From contig SLMV01000070.1 of NCBI GenBank assembly GCA_007133365.1, positions 1 to 12,236 of the forward strand: a DNA stretch of 12,236 nucleotides, written 5' to 3'. The stretch is from Clostridia bacterium. Lineage in GTDB: Bacteria; Bacillota; Sulfobacillia; SLMV01. Below are positions 5,848 through 12,236 of the stretch, piece after piece (position 1 is the stretch's first letter; each line of letters starts with the position of its first letter). A program made the translations under genes and the position numbers. The notes under the pieces were generated by a model. That model saw nothing but the letters and a program-made list of their open reading frames with translations. It had not been told where the DNA came from and did no database searches.

Positions 5848-6795
5848 TTACTCCTCCTCTTTTTCGCCGCGTCTTCCTGCGCGCGGATGGGTCTGGTTAT
5901 AGATGCGCCGTAAATGCGCTTGACTCACGTGCGTATATATTCCGGTCGTCGATAAATTGACATGGCCGAGCATCATCTGCACGCTTCGAAGGTCGGCACC
6001 GCCGTCTAACAAGTGGGTGGCGAAGGAGTGTCGGAAGGTATGGGGGCTCCCCGATAAAGCACGTTCTCGCAGATATTTCTTGATCACCCACCGAACACCG
6101 CGATCCGTCAAGCGCCCGCCGCGATGATTTAAGAACAACGCTCCTCCCGGAGCAGCGCCTTGCTTTTCTCCTCGCCCGGCTAGAATCGGCCGCCCCCAGC
6201 GAAGGTACGATTGCAACGCCTCTCGGGCATATCGGCCGATTGGCACCACGCGTTCCCGGTTGCCTTTTCCAACGACTCGCGCGATTCCCTCGCTTAGATC
6301 GAGTCCGTCCACATTCAGCCCCACCAACTCCGCCACTCGGATGCCCGACGCGTAGAGCAATTCCATCATGGCCCGGTCACGCAGCCCCTCCGGCGTCTCC
6401 TTCGAGGGTTGTTCGAGCAAATGTTCCACTTCATCTCGGTAAAAAAAACGCGGGAGACGCGCGGGCGCTTTGGGGGGTGATAAGTAGGTGAGCAGTTGAT
6501 CCGAGATACCCAATTCCCCCCGGAGATAACGAAGGAACGAGCGTAGGCTGACCACCTTCCGGGTGATCGATTGACGCGATAACCCGGATGCCACCAGATG
6601 GGATAAATAGGCGCGAAGATCACGGACATCGAGGCGGTTGAGATCGGACAGGGTCAAGGGTCGCCAGTTCGACGCAAAATGGGCGGCCATATGGTTTAAG
6701 TCCGTGGCGTACGCTCGCACGGTATGCGGCGAATATCCTTTCTCGAGTTCAAGGTGCTGTAGAAATTCCTTGATGCCCTCTTCAAGCGTCGGCAC
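5848..6795 (-). CDS. xerC: XerC/CodV-type tyrosine recombinase
   Basis: XerC-type recombinases resolve chromosome dimers at dif together with XerD, and in Bacillus the copy in this position is CodV. With the GTG start at 6793-6795 the protein has 315 residues, slightly longer than the usual 295-305 because of an RGEKQGAAPGG insert and a charged tail (AGRRGEKEEE). The N-terminal SAM-like core-binding domain covers about 4-92. The catalytic set is complete: Arg153 (ASGIRVAEL), Lys177 (GKGNRER), His252 and Arg255 (PHTFRHSFATHLL), His278 (MLGHVNLS) and nucleophile Tyr287 (GIYTHVS). I chose this GTG because GAGGGGG lies 7 nt upstream and the start falls 20 nt after the topA stop. A longer frame to 6861 would overlap topA and adds no family-like sequence. 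The protein is probably host chromosomal rather than an integrase of a mobile element. Confidence 0.94.
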   Translation of the reverse strand: MPTLEEGIKEFLQHLELEKGYSPHTVRAYATDLNHMAAHFASNWRPLTLSDLNRLDVRDLRAYLSHLVASGLSRQSITRKVVSLRSFLRYLRGELGISDQLLTYLSPPKAPARLPRFFYRDEVEHLLEQPSKETPEGLRDRAMMELLYASGIRVAELVGLNVDGLDLSEGIARVVGKGNRERVVPIGRYAREALQSYLRWGRPILAGRGEKQGAAPGGALFLNHRGGRLTDRGVRWVIKKYLRERALSGSPHTFRHSFATHLLDGGADLRSVQMMLGHVNLSTTGIYTHVSQAHLRRIYNQTHPRAGRRGEKEEE

Positions 6796-6815
6796 GCGCG
6801 CACCCCCTCGACATG

Positions 6816-9032
6816 CTAGGTGGATTCGAGACCTTCGGCGGGCAAATACTCCCGTCCGCATTGATCATTGCTACATTTTAAATATTCGCCCTTTTTCTTG
6901 GAGCGTTTATTAACCAAAAAGGCCCCACAGTCCTCACAATGCTGATCCGTCGGCTTGTTCCATACGACAAAGCGACAGTCGGGGAATTGATCGCAGCCGT
7001 AAAAAACGCGCCCCTTTTTGCTCCACCGCTTGACCACTTCCCCCCCACACTCCGGACATTCCGCGCCCGTCTTCACCACATAGGGCTTGGTGTTTTGACA
7101 TTCCGGATAACCGGGACACGCGATGAATTTCCCGTACCGGCCGTGTTTGATGACCATCCTCCGCCCGCACTTTTCGCAAACCTCATCCGTTTCCTCTTCT
7201 GTTTCTTGATTGTTTTGTTCTTCGAGCGGTTTGGTGTTGCGGCATTCGGGATAACCGGTGCACGCAAAAAACTTGCCGAACCGCCCTTGTTTGATTTCCA
7301 TTTCTTTTCCGCATTCTTCACAGATCGGATTGGGAGCATCTTCAATCTCGTCTTCCGCTCGTTCGAGATCGGCTGCAAGGGATTCCCAAAACTCCCGGAC
7401 GACCTGTCGCCATTCGAGTTTCCCTTCCTCGATCGCGTCGAGGCGTTTTTCCACCGAAGCGGTGAAATTGAGATCCACGATATCGGCGAAATAGTTTTCC
7501 AAAAGATCGTTGACGAGCAAACCGAGTTCCGTCGGCTGAAAATGTTTGGATTCGATTTCGACATATCCGCGTTTTTGGATGGTCTCGATAATGGGCGCAT
7601 ATGTGCTCGGCCGACCAATGCCGGCATCCTCCAACGCACGGACCAAACTCGCCTCAGTATACCGTGCTTTGGGTTTGGTGAAATTTTGCTTGGGCATAAA
7701 CTCGACCAAGGTCACGTCATCGTCCTTTTTCACCTCGGGCAAAAGTTCGTCATCCTCGGGTTGCCCCTTGTTACTGAGTACCATGAATCCGGGAAAGCGC
7801 ATGATCTTGCCCCGGGCCTCGAATTCGTAATCATCGCTTTGGAGGGTCAAGGTGGTTTCGTCGAAACGGGCCGGCTTCATCTGACTCGCCAAAAACCGCT
7901 CCCAGATGAGTTTATAAAGGCGAAACTGAGAACGATTGAGATCCTTTTTGATCCGTCCCGGGGTCAGGGTGACATCGGTCGGGCGTATGGCCTCGTGTGC
8001 GTCCTGGGACGCCGCTTTGGCTTTGCCTCTTTGCTTTCGGGGGTCGGAATACTTAGCGCCGTACATTTCTTTAATGTACGCCTTTGCTTCATCCACGGCT
8101 TCTTCCGATACGCGGCTCGCATCGGTTCGCATATATGTGATGAGTCCGGTATGCTCGCTCTTTCCGGAGATCGGAAGCCCCTCGTAAAGTTGCTGGGCCG
8201 TTCGCATGGTGCTGCTCGCCCGCATCCCCAAGCGTCGGGACGCTTCCTGTTGAAGGGAACTGGTAGTAAAGGCGGCACTGGGATACCGCTTGGTCTTTTT
8301 GGTTTCCACCTTCGCCACCTGATAACGATCCCGCGGCAATCCTTCGAGCACCTGGTCCATGGTCGCCTTATCGGGTATGTCCGGCTCGGATTCTCGCCAC
8401 TTGCTCAATTGTCCCTCAAACTGCTCGTTGGCCTGCGTTTCAAAAACCGCACCCAGTGTCCAATATTCTCTGGGAACAAACGCCTCTCGCTCTCGCTCCC
8501 GATCCACAATCATCCGCACGGCACTCGATTGCACGCGACCGGCGGACAGACCATAGCGAATCTTTCGCCACAGCAGCGGACTGATCTTATACCCCACCAA
8601 GCGGTCAAGAATCCGTCGGGCCTGCTGCGCATCCACCAACGGTTGTTTGATCGACCGGGGCTGCTCAACGGAGCGCTTGATCACCCGTTCGGTGATTTCA
8701 TTGAACGCGATGCGGATGGCATCGCCGTCATCAAGATTCAGAGCATGCGTAAGATGCCAGGCAATCGCCTCCCCCTCGCGATCCGGGTCCATGGCCAAAT
8801 AGACATTATCGGCCGATTTGACCAGACCGCGAAGTTCGTCCAATATTTTTCCTTTTCCGCGGATGGTCACATACTTGGGTTGAAAATCGTCTTCGATGTC
8901 CACTCCCAACTTTGATTTCGGCAGATCCCGTACGTGTCCCATCGAAGCGGCCACCTTATATCCTCGTCCCAGATACCGCTCAATGGTTCGCGCTTTGGCC
9001 GGGGATTCCACGATGATGATGTTCTTTGCCAA
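6816..9032 (-). CDS. topA: DNA topoisomerase I (type IA)
   Basis: This enzyme relaxes negative supercoils by passing one strand through a transient break, covalently attached to a tyrosine. The protein has 738 residues. The Toprim domain opens with IIIVESPAKA (catalytic Glu9) and carries the acidic triad DPDRE (Asp82, Asp84, Glu86). The active-site Tyr300 is in GLITYMRTD. The C-terminus holds four four-cysteine zinc ribbons, with Cys at 571/574/591/597, 619/622/639/645, 659/662/680/686 and 699/702/720/725. Bacillus TopA, as I recall, has three such ribbons and about 690 residues, so this is a longer form. The start is a TTG at 9030-9032 behind GAGGTGA. No better ATG exists, and the second codon begins the conserved N-terminus. 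It heads the topA-xerC-hslV-hslU cluster. The trmFO gene that often follows it is missing. Confidence 0.97.
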   Translation of the reverse strand: MAKNIIIVESPAKARTIERYLGRGYKVAASMGHVRDLPKSKLGVDIEDDFQPKYVTIRGKGKILDELRGLVKSADNVYLAMDPDREGEAIAWHLTHALNLDDGDAIRIAFNEITERVIKRSVEQPRSIKQPLVDAQQARRILDRLVGYKISPLLWRKIRYGLSAGRVQSSAVRMIVDREREREAFVPREYWTLGAVFETQANEQFEGQLSKWRESEPDIPDKATMDQVLEGLPRDRYQVAKVETKKTKRYPSAAFTTSSLQQEASRRLGMRASSTMRTAQQLYEGLPISGKSEHTGLITYMRTDASRVSEEAVDEAKAYIKEMYGAKYSDPRKQRGKAKAASQDAHEAIRPTDVTLTPGRIKKDLNRSQFRLYKLIWERFLASQMKPARFDETTLTLQSDDYEFEARGKIMRFPGFMVLSNKGQPEDDELLPEVKKDDDVTLVEFMPKQNFTKPKARYTEASLVRALEDAGIGRPSTYAPIIETIQKRGYVEIESKHFQPTELGLLVNDLLENYFADIVDLNFTASVEKRLDAIEEGKLEWRQVVREFWESLAADLERAEDEIEDAPNPICEECGKEMEIKQGRFGKFFACTGYPECRNTKPLEEQNNQETEEETDEVCEKCGRRMVIKHGRYGKFIACPGYPECQNTKPYVVKTGAECPECGGEVVKRWSKKGRVFYGCDQFPDCRFVVWNKPTDQHCEDCGAFLVNKRSKKKGEYLKCSNDQCGREYLPAEGLEST

Positions 9033-9390
9033 GTCCTTTCACCTCATATATCAATAGACTTTCATTCGTACCCCAATGAATCGGATCGACCCTCACCCAC
9101 CCACTGCCCCGCCACCAAAACCTTATAGAGCCGTCAGGGCAACCGCCGGATATCAAGCGATTCATGCATTTGGTGGGCATGTCGCACCCTATCAATCCCA
9201 AAGCATAATGGACTCGACAAAAAAACACAAATTCCATCCGATTTTTTGAGAACGACCTTGTTAACGTGCATTGCTGATTTTGGACAAAACCGGGTTTCGC
9301 CCGACCGGTCTTTCCCCTAGGTCCGCTTTTGGTGGATTAACGTCCGCGCGATCCAACCCACGCAGAATTCACTGCCAAGTCCACCCCTTC
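9033..9390. other. Intergenic region upstream of topA
   Basis: This 358-nt gap should contain the topA promoter, but I find no convincing -35/-10 pair. The best minus-strand candidate is TTGTGT and TATGCT with 17-nt spacing (9202-9230), only 3 of 6 and 4 of 6 matches. In the predicted topA leader a 6-bp inverted repeat, TTCATT/AATGAA with an 8-nt loop, lies at 9061-9080. No gene and no recognised RNA is visible. The minus-strand frame at 8980-9237 overlaps the start of topA and resembles nothing. Confidence 0.4.
9283..9313 (-). terminator. Weak candidate terminator after the membrane protein gene
   Basis: On the minus strand ACCGG and CCGGT can pair across about 11 nt (or CGGG with CCCG around CGAAA), followed by TTTTGTCC. 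The stem is only 4-5 bp and the T-run is short. It lies about 80 nt past the stop of the membrane gene. Confidence 0.25.
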
Positions 9391-9813
9391 TCATTTATCA
9401 GGTCCCGCCCGGAGTTTAAATCGATGTTCGATATACGCTCCAACGGCACAAGAAAACAAAAATACGATAATGGCAATCAACCATCCGTAATGGCGATATT
9501 CGGGGGGAATATCGGATCGGAACCCACCGAATAATTCTCCGGCTATATTACCCAATACAAACCCGGCAAACGTGATATAGGGAAACCGGATCCAACCGAA
9601 CAAAGCGGGCAACGTCGAGCTCACCGCAGCAAGCCAAAAGAAATGCCTCCCCGTCCAGCCCGGTGTGTAGATGGGAAAAAGTCCGCTGACATCAAAAACA
9701 ATTCGATAACTCAGGTACGCCGCGACATAAAGAACAACAACGGCCGAGATATGTACGACTCGCCGGTTTCGGCTATCTTTCATTTGACCCGTACTTTCTT
9801 CAGAAAAACCCAT
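9391..9813 (-). CDS. Small integral membrane protein of unknown function
   Basis: The frame encodes 140 residues that look like a genuine membrane protein. There are four hydrophobic segments at about 19-38, 58-75, 78-95 and 108-127, with a positively charged C-terminal tail (EHRFKLRAGPDK). Conserved-looking motifs between helices include PGWTGRHFFW, GNIAGELFGGF and PPEYRHYGWLI, which recall uncharacterised membrane proteins of Bacillota; I cannot name a family. The start is uncertain. The ATG at 9811-9813 has no clear Shine-Dalgarno, and the in-frame ATG at 9781-9783 (residue 11, MKDSRNRR) is about equally plausible, with a weak purine-rich stretch upstream. It stands alone between two terminators, so the neighbours give no functional clue. 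No signal peptide cleavage site or catalytic motif is seen. Confidence 0.7.
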   Translation of the reverse strand: MGFSEESTGQMKDSRNRRVVHISAVVVLYVAAYLSYRIVFDVSGLFPIYTPGWTGRHFFWLAAVSSTLPALFGWIRFPYITFAGFVLGNIAGELFGGFRSDIPPEYRHYGWLIAIIVFLFSCAVGAYIEHRFKLRAGPDK

Positions 9814-9956
9814 CCGTTTCGTCTTGCTTCATTTTTGTCATATGGCGGCTTATCGATTATCCGTACCGGTAACTATCCATGTATTTCCATTCTGATAATA
9901 ACTCATCCTCATTTCGATCGGAATCGTCAATCCCCCATGAACGTTTAACGCGATTT

Positions 9957-9981
9957 AAGAAAAGATGCCTTTAATCGGCAT
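9957..9981 (-). terminator. Second, weaker terminator-like hairpin
   Basis: The minus strand reads ATGCC, a 7-nt loop, GGCAT, then CTTTTCTT. The 5-bp stem followed by a T-rich run lies about 25 nt beyond the strong terminator of the serine hydrolase gene. It may act as a backup stop. Confidence 0.35.
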
Positions 9982-9999
9982 GTTCTTGTAAGACGAACT

Positions 10000-10032
10000 G
10001 AAGAAAGGCCCTCCAGACATGTCCGGAGGGCC
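10000..10032 (-). terminator. Strong intrinsic terminator of the peptidase operon
   Basis: Six nucleotides after the TAA of the serine hydrolase gene, the minus strand forms GGCCCTCC/GGAGGGCC (8 bp). This continues through a G-U pair into GAC/GTC and is followed by TTTCTTC. The GC-rich stem plus T-rich tail is a standard rho-independent terminator. Confidence 0.85.
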
Positions 10033-10037
10033 ACCCC

Positions 10038-11420
10038 TTACTGTCGGCGTCGGAACTTGTACCGATCCGAGATGAGCTCGACCGTATCACCGGTGATGCG
10101 AAACTCCACCATCCGGCGCCGGGCGCCACTGAAGGTCAAAAAGATGCGCTTGCGTTCCCCGAGATTGAAGGGTACCAGCGGCGTTACCCGAGTCTCATGC
10201 TTAAAGTGCATACGAAGTTCCAAGAAATCGCCGTTTTTGTGAACGCTTGCCGCCATGGTGCCACGAAAACTCTCGTAAGATCCGACCAATTCTCCGAGCA
10301 TGCCTTCGCTTCGCATAAAAGGGAGTTCCTCCGGATCCTCGCCCAGCAAAAGGCTCAGACCGTACATGGCCAGTTGCGCCATGGGATAGCCGTGACCGTT
10401 GGATAAGAGGACGACGCCGGCATTCTTCTCTGGAATGAACGCCATGTAGGTGGTACCTCCCATGACACCGCCTCCATGTCCAACCACCGTCTGCCCAAAG
10501 AAATTCTCCGTCACGTGAAATCCATAGCTTTGATGATAGGCTTCGTCCCCCTCGCCGAACTCCGGCGCTTGCGCCTGGGGCAACTTCACCTGAGGCTCGC
10601 GCATGCTTCCAAGCGTTTCCGGCGTAATGATGCTCGTATCGTTGGGCGCGCTTCCCTGGCCGATGAACATCTTGGTAAACGTCACCATGTCCTCAAGATT
10701 GCTCACCAGACCGCCCGCGGCGGGGATATTGCCATACAAATTGGCACCGAGCAAATAGTTGTTATCGCGATCCAGCATATACTGCGTGGCCACATCGCGT
10801 TCCGCTTCCACCTTTTCTCGGTCATAATAGGTACGATCCATTCCGGCAGGTTTTAAAATGTGCTCCGTCACATAATCGGCATAGCGTTGCCCGGTCACCT
10901 TTTCAATGATAGCACCGAGTAAAATATAGCCTTCGTTTAGATAAAACCACCGCGCTCCAGGCGATGTCTGTATCCAATCTTCGGCCCCCTGCATAAACGT
11001 GAGCAAATCCTCAAGCGAGTTCACCGGGAAACCGTGCATGAACCAGCGCGCTGATAATTTCGACTCGGAAAAACCCAGGCCGGGAAGCCCGCTGCTATGC
11101 GTCAAAAGATGCCAAATCCGGATGTCGAGATCTTCGGAAAACGGTAGGGCAACATGTTGGCTCACCCGATCCCCGATATCGAGCTGGCCGCGTTCATGAA
11201 GCTGCATGATGGCCAAGCTGGTAAAGACTTTGGTAACGCTTCCGAGTCCCATCAGGGTTTTCGGTGTGGGCGATTCCCGGGTTTTCAAATCCCGAAACCC
11301 CATGGTCTTTTGGTGGACCACGTCGCCCTCTTGGATCAAGGCAAAACACAACGCTGGAAGTTTGGTCAAGGCCATCTTTTCAAGCGCGAAATCGTCGAAC
11401 TGGGTAACGGTTTTCGTCAT
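10038..11420 (-). CDS. Beta-lactamase-fold serine hydrolase (class C/PBP4*-like, peptidase S12 family)
   Basis: The protein has 460 residues and carries the three active-site motifs of the beta-lactamase/D-Ala carboxypeptidase fold. These are SVTK (Ser61 nucleophile, Lys64), YLN (Tyr160, Asn162) and HGGG (His315) in place of the KTG box. The order and spacing match the broad S12 family that includes esterases, D-aminopeptidases and PBP-like enzymes. A C-terminal extension of about 90 residues (from about 372, ELVGSYESFRGT onward) looks like the beta-rich domain often attached to such hydrolases. There is no signal peptide or lipobox, so it is probably cytoplasmic, which argues against a true beta-lactamase. 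The ATG at 11418-11420 lies 3 nt after the M20 peptidase stop with GAAAGGGATGAG upstream, so translation is probably coupled. A role in peptide breakdown is inferred from the neighbour. The substrate is unknown. Confidence 0.88.
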   Translation of the reverse strand: MTKTVTQFDDFALEKMALTKLPALCFALIQEGDVVHQKTMGFRDLKTRESPTPKTLMGLGSVTKVFTSLAIMQLHERGQLDIGDRVSQHVALPFSEDLDIRIWHLLTHSSGLPGLGFSESKLSARWFMHGFPVNSLEDLLTFMQGAEDWIQTSPGARWFYLNEGYILLGAIIEKVTGQRYADYVTEHILKPAGMDRTYYDREKVEAERDVATQYMLDRDNNYLLGANLYGNIPAAGGLVSNLEDMVTFTKMFIGQGSAPNDTSIITPETLGSMREPQVKLPQAQAPEFGEGDEAYHQSYGFHVTENFFGQTVVGHGGGVMGGTTYMAFIPEKNAGVVLLSNGHGYPMAQLAMYGLSLLLGEDPEELPFMRSEGMLGELVGSYESFRGTMAASVHKNGDFLELRMHFKHETRVTPLVPFNLGERKRIFLTFSGARRRMVEFRITGDTVELISDRYKFRRRQ

Positions 11421-11423
11421 TGT

Positions 11424-12236
11424 TCACTCATCCCTTTCCGTGAGGTTAGCGTATTCAAATAACAACCGTACATACGATTTTTCAAGATCCGCAAGGCCAC
11501 GAACCGTATCCGTGCCATCAATGACCAGATACTCGTTGGGAGAATGCTGCCCGCCTCCGTGTCCCGCACCCCCTGAAATAAAGGAGACGCCGAGATATTT
11601 TTGAAAGAGGTGCCCGGGCCATCCCCCCGCACTTCGGGGCCAGATCTCCCGGTCCATCCCCAGCGCATCATAGGTATTGATCAATGCTCGGACGATGGCG
11701 TCGTCAACTCGAGCCCGGCCCCAGGTGCCCGGCTCGCTGGTCGTTCCGGGACGAAGCCGCATCTCGATATCTTCATACCCGTTTTGATCCAGGTGGGTCC
11801 GGATCTTTTGGGCCAGATCCGCCTTATCCTGATTCGGGACCAGTCCCACATTGAGTTTGCAGACGGCGCGATGGGGAACGATCGCTTTCGATACCGTCAC
11901 ATCTCCCTCCCGGGCATCGCCGGCATAATAACCCCGAATCCCCAGGGTTGGCTCAAACATCATCCGTTCGAGCGCTTTTCGACCGGAGCAATCATCGATG
12001 AAACGTTCGACACCATATTGGCGTTTATGCGCCGCCTCATCCCAAATTTTGGCAAGATCCCGAATGAGCTGTTGCTGTTCTTCATCCGGGGGGAGACAAT
12101 CCTCGTAAAACCCGTCCACCAACACACGATTCCCATTGTCCGCCACTAGACAGTTCAGGGCTTCGACGAGGCGCCAGGCCGGATTGTCAACCAAGGAACC
12201 CTGGCCACTATGAATTTCATATTCCATCGGACCCCG
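11424..12236 (-). CDS. M20-family metallopeptidase (C-terminal part, cut by window edge)
   Basis: This is the last 271 codons of a zinc-dependent peptidase of the M20 family (ArgE/DapE/CPG2/carnosinase type), which hydrolyses dipeptides, short peptides or N-acyl amino acids. The frame continues to the right edge, where the codons before the first internal Met read R-G-P. The GPMEYEIHSGQGS segment is the familiar entry into the M20 dimerisation domain, so the Met at 12227 is not the true start. The lid/dimerisation domain extends over roughly the first 170 residues seen. Near the C-terminus, GAGHGGGQHSPNEYLVIDG contains the His that completes the metal site in M20 enzymes (HSPNE). The first metal-binding His and the catalytic Asp/Glu lie outside the window. 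It is the upstream partner of the serine hydrolase gene, 3 nt away. Confidence 0.92.
   Translation of the reverse strand, partial: RGPMEYEIHSGQGSLVDNPAWRLVEALNCLVADNGNRVLVDGFYEDCLPPDEEQQQLIRDLAKIWDEAAHKRQYGVERFIDDCSGRKALERMMFEPTLGIRGYYAGDAREGDVTVSKAIVPHRAVCKLNVGLVPNQDKADLAQKIRTHLDQNGYEDIEMRLRPGTTSEPGTWGRARVDDAIVRALINTYDALGMDREIWPRSAGGWPGHLFQKYLGVSFISGGAGHGGGQHSPNEYLVIDGTDTVRGLADLEKSYVRLLFEYANLTERDE

Noticed and set aside
5848..6795. Tyrosine recombinase as a sign of an integrated mobile element
   Set aside because: Its place between topA and hslV is the conserved housekeeping xerC/codV position, and no attachment repeats or phage genes are nearby.
6796..6861. Longer version of xerC overlapping the end of topA
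   Set aside because: The extra Arg-rich residues do not look like XerC, and a GTG with a strong Shine-Dalgarno lies just after the topA stop.
6939..8915. A 658-codon open frame on the plus strand opposite topA
   Set aside because: It lies wholly antisense to topA, whose motifs are complete. The translation is F-, H- and L-rich with no recognisable domain and no suitable Shine-Dalgarno. The open frame is a by-product of codon use in topA.

Overview
The window reads as a chromosomal segment of a Bacillota (Firmicutes) bacterium. The evidence is the Bacillales-type order topA, xerC (codV), hslV (clpQ), hslU (clpY), flgB, flgC, fliE, fliF, fliG, the strong purine-rich Shine-Dalgarno sites, and GTG or TTG starts on several genes. 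The base composition is moderate to fairly high in GC, so it is not a typical low-GC Bacillus. I cannot place it to genus. Every gene I can support is on the minus strand, so gene order is described from right to left.

Right end (12236 to about 9390): the C-terminal part of an M20 metallopeptidase, cut by the window edge, is followed after 3 nt by a beta-lactamase-fold serine hydrolase. The pair looks like a small peptide-degradation operon and ends in a strong intrinsic terminator. A lone four-helix membrane protein of unknown function follows. Middle (9032 to 3882): topA, xerC, hslV and hslU are closely spaced and probably cotranscribed. They encode DNA topoisomerase I, a tyrosine recombinase and the HslVU protease. 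The genes usually found in this neighbourhood in Bacillus, trmFO between topA and xerC and codY between hslU and flgB, are absent. No dprA lies directly upstream of topA.

Left end (3359 to 1): flgB, flgC, fliE, fliF and the first part of fliG form a tight flagellar basal-body operon for the proximal rod, the rod/MS-ring junction, the MS ring and the rotor switch.

The most interesting part is the roughly 520-nt gap between hslU and flgB. It holds a good promoter (-35/-10 with 17-nt spacing and an A/T-rich UP-like tract). The predicted leader of about 270 nt contains an RNA fold matching the cyclic-di-GMP-I (GEMM-I) riboswitch architecture: a GAAA-capped P2, the CGCAAAGC junction, a perfect 8-bp P3 base followed by ACC, and a closing P1. 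The three ligand-contacting positions (G, A, C) are all present. Downstream C-rich sequence can pair with the flgB Shine-Dalgarno, which suggests translational control of the flagellar operon by c-di-GMP.
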